A stretch of 64,000 nucleotides of DNA, taken from Paenibacillus nasutitermitis. Lineage in GTDB: Bacteria > Bacillota > Bacilli > Paenibacillales > Paenibacillaceae. Position numbers and translations under genes: made by a program. The notes beneath the pieces are model-generated. The model saw nothing but the letters and a program-made list of their open reading frames with translations. It was not told the DNA's origin and made no database searches. The number at the start of each line of letters is the position of its first letter. Position 1 is the stretch's first letter. Positions 61,037 through 64,000 of the stretch are shown in pieces. The stretch spans positions 1,116,001 through 1,180,000 of the forward strand of contig NZ_BMHP01000003.1 of assembly GCF_014641075.1 (NCBI RefSeq), in the 5' to 3' direction.

Positions 61037-62161
61037 TTACTTAATTAAGGCAGCGGTTGACTTTCTCACCACCAGCTCAGGTACAATTTCATCCTTGAGC
61101 GAAGCCATCCGCTCCTTCGGAAGCTTATCGGAGCTCAGGATCTCCACCGCTTTCCTGCCCATGACGTGCGAGTTCTGATCAACTGTCGTAAGTCCCAGAT
61201 AGAGTCCGAAATCCATATTGTCATAGCCGACAATGCTGAGATCCCCCGGCACTGAACAGCCGGCCAGCCTCGCTGCCCTCATCAAACCATAAGCTTTAAT
61301 GTCACTGGTCGCAAATATGGCGGTAGGGGGATCTGCCAGACCGGAGAAGTAGTCAAAGCCCTGCTCACCCTGTTTCTGATGTTCCGATTCCACATCGATC
61401 ACGCACACCAGCTGCGGATCAAACGGGATGTGCTGCAAATTGAGCGCCAGACGATACCCCTGCAGCCGCAAAGAAAATTCCTGATTCAATTCCAGGACAG
61501 AAGGTCCCGTGAGCAGAATACCGATCCGGGTGTGACCCAAGCTAAGCAGATGCTCCGTCGCGAGGTAGCCACCGGTCATATTGTCGATAATGACGTAGGG
61601 GACAGACAGCTGGGGAAAATAGGAATGAACCGTAACAATTTGCCGCTCCTCCTCCACCCACTCGCGAAGCATCTCCTGGGAGAAGTCGTTGCTCCCCATG
61701 GATGTGATGATAAAACAGGCGCGGTCATCGCTTGGCAGCTGCTTCTCCAGCGAATAATCCCAGAAGAGAAACTCCAATCCCCTCCGCTCGGCTTCAGCCA
61801 GTATACCCCTGAACATTTCCCCGTAAAAACGGTGCTCCAGAAGAAAAATATTCCCTCCCGTATTATGCACCAAATAGATCCTTTCCAGGATCTTCGCTGG
61901 CGGCTCGGCGGAGTCCAGCGCGGCAGCCTCGGCTGCTCCGGAACTGCTTTTCACATAAGAGCCTTTCCCGCGTATGCGGTAAATCAGTCCTTCATTCACA
62001 AGCTCGGCCAGCGCCCGCCGCGATGTAATTTCACTTGTATGATACAGACTGGCGAGCTCACTCTGTGAAGGTATGAGCCGGTCAGGCTGCCATTTGCCAC
62101 TGGTAATGCTATCTCTGATATCATCCACGATGATCTGATATTTAGCTTGTTTGGTAACCAT
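61037..62161 (-). CDS. AraR-like repressor (GntR DNA-binding domain with LacI-type sensor)
   Basis: A 374-residue regulator. The N-terminal winged helix is GntR-type (YQIIVDDIRDSITSGKWQPD, LASLYHTSEITSRRALAELV, GLIYRIRGKGSYVKS). The C-terminal 300 residues have the LacI periplasmic-binding fold (VIIDNMTGGYLATEHLLSLG, IFATSDIKAYGLMRAARLAG, LSIVGYDNMDFGLYLGLTTV). This mix is the AraR architecture, which in Bacillus responds to arabinose. Here it faces the rhamnosidase and glycan importer operon, so the inducer may be another plant sugar. The palindrome at 62181 before its own gene and others before 60718 suggest autorepression and repression of the operon. Confidence 0.9.
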   Translation of the reverse strand: MVTKQAKYQIIVDDIRDSITSGKWQPDRLIPSQSELASLYHTSEITSRRALAELVNEGLIYRIRGKGSYVKSSSGAAEAAALDSAEPPAKILERIYLVHNTGGNIFLLEHRFYGEMFRGILAEAERRGLEFLFWDYSLEKQLPSDDRACFIITSMGSNDFSQEMLREWVEEERQIVTVHSYFPQLSVPYVIIDNMTGGYLATEHLLSLGHTRIGILLTGPSVLELNQEFSLRLQGYRLALNLQHIPFDPQLVCVIDVESEHQKQGEQGFDYFSGLADPPTAIFATSDIKAYGLMRAARLAGCSVPGDLSIVGYDNMDFGLYLGLTTVDQNSHVMGRKAVEILSSDKLPKERMASLKDEIVPELVVRKSTAALIK

Positions 62162-62180
62162 GATATCAACCCCTTTTGTG

Positions 62181-62194
62181 GTTAGTATACTAAC
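62181..62194. promoter_or_regulatory. Perfect operator palindrome before the AraR-like gene
   Basis: GTTAGTATACTAAC is a perfect 14-base palindrome 20 bases upstream of the regulator start. It shares 13 of 14 bases with GTTAGAATACTAAC at 60828, so it looks like the regulator's own site. Confidence 0.75.
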
Positions 62195-62441
62195 TAAAGG
62201 TGGCTATGGCTACTCTTTTTTAAGATTAATCGCATATTATGTCAGGATTTGCGGGAATACCTGGAGATTATAAGCTTATTGCCATGAGGTCGACCGCCGT
62301 CATGCAACGCCACACTGCCCATCGGGAGCTGAGCATGGTGCGATCACGGATTTTTGGGTTGGGTGCTTGATTTGCTGCTTTTCCTGCCGCTGATGAGGTT
62401 GGGGGGTGGGGCACCTTGGGAGACAAGCCTCCGCCAGCAAT

Positions 62442-62479
62442 AAGAAAAAGCGCTCCGGAGTGCAGGAGCGCTTTTTCTT
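62442..62479. terminator. Terminator of the DHA2 pump gene
   Basis: AAGAAAAAGCGCTCC and GGAGCGCTTTTTCTT form a 15-base stem with T-runs in both directions. The rest of the 373-base gap between the pump and the AraR-like gene shows no gene. Confidence 0.85.
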
Positions 62480-62534
62480 ATTGTGTACAGCTGCGGGGTT
62501 TGCACACCTGTAGGAGTGCATTGCCCCAGGTTCG

Positions 62535-63989
62535 TTAAGCCGCCTGCTTTTCTTCTTCATCGGGCGCTTTTGTGCGCTTGAGGAAGAATCCGAGCACCAA
62601 TGCGATAAGGGCGACAATAAAGCCGACCAGGAAAGCACTCTGCAGACCGGCAACCAGACCGTTGGCCGCCTCTGCCGGTGCTGTCGGATCGCTGGATTCG
62701 CTTAAGTATTTCTTCGTTCCGGATGCCATAATGCTGATGAACAGCGCTGTGCCTACTGCGCCCGCAACCTGCTGCAGCGTGTTGAGAATCGCCGTTCCGT
62801 GAGGATAGAGATGGCGCGGCAGCTGATTAAGCCCCGTTGTCTGGGCAGGCATCATGACAAGCGATATGCCGACCAGCATGATAATATGGCTCGTAATAAT
62901 ATAACTCGTTGAGGTATCCGTATCAATGCCCATGAACATGCCCAGCGCTCCTACTACAAGCACAAGGCCCGGCACGACAAGGACCCTTGGTCCAAATTTA
63001 TCGAACAATACGCCGGAGACCGGTGCCATAATACCATTGAGGATACTTCCCGGCATCATGACAAGGCCCGATTTCAAGGCGGTCATAAGCAGCACGCTCT
63101 GCAGGAACTGCGGCAGCAGCGTCAGGGTAGAGAACATCGTCATCATCAGCACGAGCAGCAGGATGACTACTAAGGTAAACATCGGGAATTTGAATGCTCT
63201 CAGGTCCAGCAGCGGCTCTTCCATCTTCAGCTGCCGCCAGACGAACAATACAAGCGATACGCTCCCGATAATAATGGTCCAGTAGACCTCCGGGTCGGAC
63301 CAGGATCCGCCGCCGGCTTTACTGAAACCGTAAACGATGCCGCCGAAGCCGATGGTGGAAATGAGAATGGACAGAATATCCACCTTCGGCCGGGTAAGGT
63401 CTGATACATTTTTCAAATATACGGCAGCAAAATAGATGGAAAAAGCCGACAAAGGAAGAACAAGGTAGAACAGCCAGCGCCAATCGAGCGAGTCGATAAT
63501 CACCCCTGACAATGTCGGTCCGATCGCTGGTGCGGACATGATTACCAGCCCCATAAGGCCCATAGCTCCTCCCCTTTTCTCCGGGGGATAGATAGCCAGA
63601 ATCGTATTCATCATAATGGGAAGCAGAAGGCCCGTTCCCATCGCCTGAATAATCCGGCCGACCAGAAGCATCCCGAAAGTAGGGGATAATGCGCATACCA
63701 GGGTACCGACCAGAAATAAAATCATGGCCGAGAGAAACATCTGTCTTGTCGTAAACCATTGCTGCAGCAGTGCCGTCACGGGGACCAGCACCCCGATCAC
63801 CAGCATATACGCCGTAGAAAGCCACTGGATCGTTGACAGCTCGATGCCAAATTCCCGCATCAGATCGGGAAGTGCATTACTGAGCAGCGTCTCGTTCAAA
63901 ATCGCCACAAACGCACCAATAATAAGGGCCGTTATTATCGGTCCCCGCTTGATTCCGCTTAAATCCACGGAAGCGGGTTTTGAGTCCAT
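62535..63989 (-). CDS. MFS multidrug transporter, DHA2 (EmrB/QacA) family
   Basis: A 484-residue, 14-segment drug:proton antiporter. Early motifs are FVAILNETLLSNALPDLMRE (segment 1, with the conserved Asn-Glu pair), TAYMLVIGVLVPVTALLQQW and RIIQAMGTGLLLPIMMNTIL, all typical of EmrB/LmrB/QacA-like pumps. The C-terminus is basic to acidic (KRTKAPDEEEKQAA). The start at 63989 lies 11 bases from the window edge, so its promoter is outside. No binding site can be judged. A strong terminator follows. The drug range is unknown. Confidence 0.92.
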   Translation of the reverse strand: MDSKPASVDLSGIKRGPIITALIIGAFVAILNETLLSNALPDLMREFGIELSTIQWLSTAYMLVIGVLVPVTALLQQWFTTRQMFLSAMILFLVGTLVCALSPTFGMLLVGRIIQAMGTGLLLPIMMNTILAIYPPEKRGGAMGLMGLVIMSAPAIGPTLSGVIIDSLDWRWLFYLVLPLSAFSIYFAAVYLKNVSDLTRPKVDILSILISTIGFGGIVYGFSKAGGGSWSDPEVYWTIIIGSVSLVLFVWRQLKMEEPLLDLRAFKFPMFTLVVILLLVLMMTMFSTLTLLPQFLQSVLLMTALKSGLVMMPGSILNGIMAPVSGVLFDKFGPRVLVVPGLVLVVGALGMFMGIDTDTSTSYIITSHIIMLVGISLVMMPAQTTGLNQLPRHLYPHGTAILNTLQQVAGAVGTALFISIMASGTKKYLSESSDPTAPAEAANGLVAGLQSAFLVGFIVALIALVLGFFLKRTKAPDEEEKQAA

Positions 63990-64000
63990 ACTTGCCGAAT

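Noticed and set aside
1..64000. CRISPR arrays, tRNA, rRNA, prophage or riboswitch
   Set aside because: No spaced direct repeats, cloverleaf-like sequence, ribosomal RNA motif, phage gene set or known riboswitch core was seen by eye. A covariance-model scan would settle the RNA question.

Overview
The window reads as chromosome of a Paenibacillus-like low-to-mid GC Gram-positive (inference). Supporting signs are strong GGAGG-type ribosome binding sites, several TTG and GTG starts, lipobox-bearing substrate-binding lipoproteins, YesM/YesN-type sugar-sensing two-component pairs, CUT1 sugar ABC transporters without their own ATPase, and many regulator-plus-glycosidase clusters. I saw no rRNA, tRNA, CRISPR array or prophage.

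Layout. 1-3.6 kb: an LplBCA-like oligosaccharide importer (two permeases, then the binding lipoprotein). 3.6-5.4 kb: a decayed patch with a Cys/Met-metabolism enzyme remnant, a truncated TetR gene, a small intact gene and a frameshifted IS1595-type transposase. 5.4-8.8 kb: a small membrane protein and a YesMN-type sensor kinase and regulator. 9.1-14.5 kb: a uronate/pectin-type operon (oxidoreductase, glucuronate isomerase UxaC, SGNH esterase) with two AraC regulators. 14.7-16.7 kb: a large glycosidase-like protein. 16.8-23.9 kb: an ABC-F protein with an attenuator-like leader, a CHASE3-GGDEF protein, a large unclassified protein and a metallo-beta-lactamase-fold hydrolase. 24-33 kb: housekeeping and stress genes (LspA, serine hydrolase, GNAT, methyltransferase, nucleotidyltransferase, MerR-TipAS, VOC, YwnB/YwnA-like pair). 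33.2-41.6 kb: a secreted protein, an MFS pump, galactonate dehydratase DgoD with its FadR-type regulator, a DUF1836 protein, a CNNM/HlyC-type protein and an SRPBCC/ArsR operon. 41.7-46 kb: a kinase, regulator and ABC-2 exporter unit, followed by a sugar isomerase, a Cu/Zn SOD and a ROK fructokinase. 48-51 kb: an AT-rich bacteriocin-associated ABC operon. 51.4-62.2 kb: a glycan-use locus with a GH78 rhamnosidase, a GH99-like secreted protein with a duplicated C-terminal domain, an ABC importer whose first permease carries an N-terminal beta-propeller, and an AraR-like repressor with several matching palindromes. The window ends in a DHA2 drug pump.

The most unusual points are the propeller-permease fusion and its operator set at 57-62 kb, and the bacteriocin-associated operon at 48-51 kb, which has tiny genes at both ends. 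Regulatory DNA is often readable here: palindromic operators overlap good promoters for the SRPBCC/ArsR, AraR-like, YwnA-like, MerR and CNNM genes.
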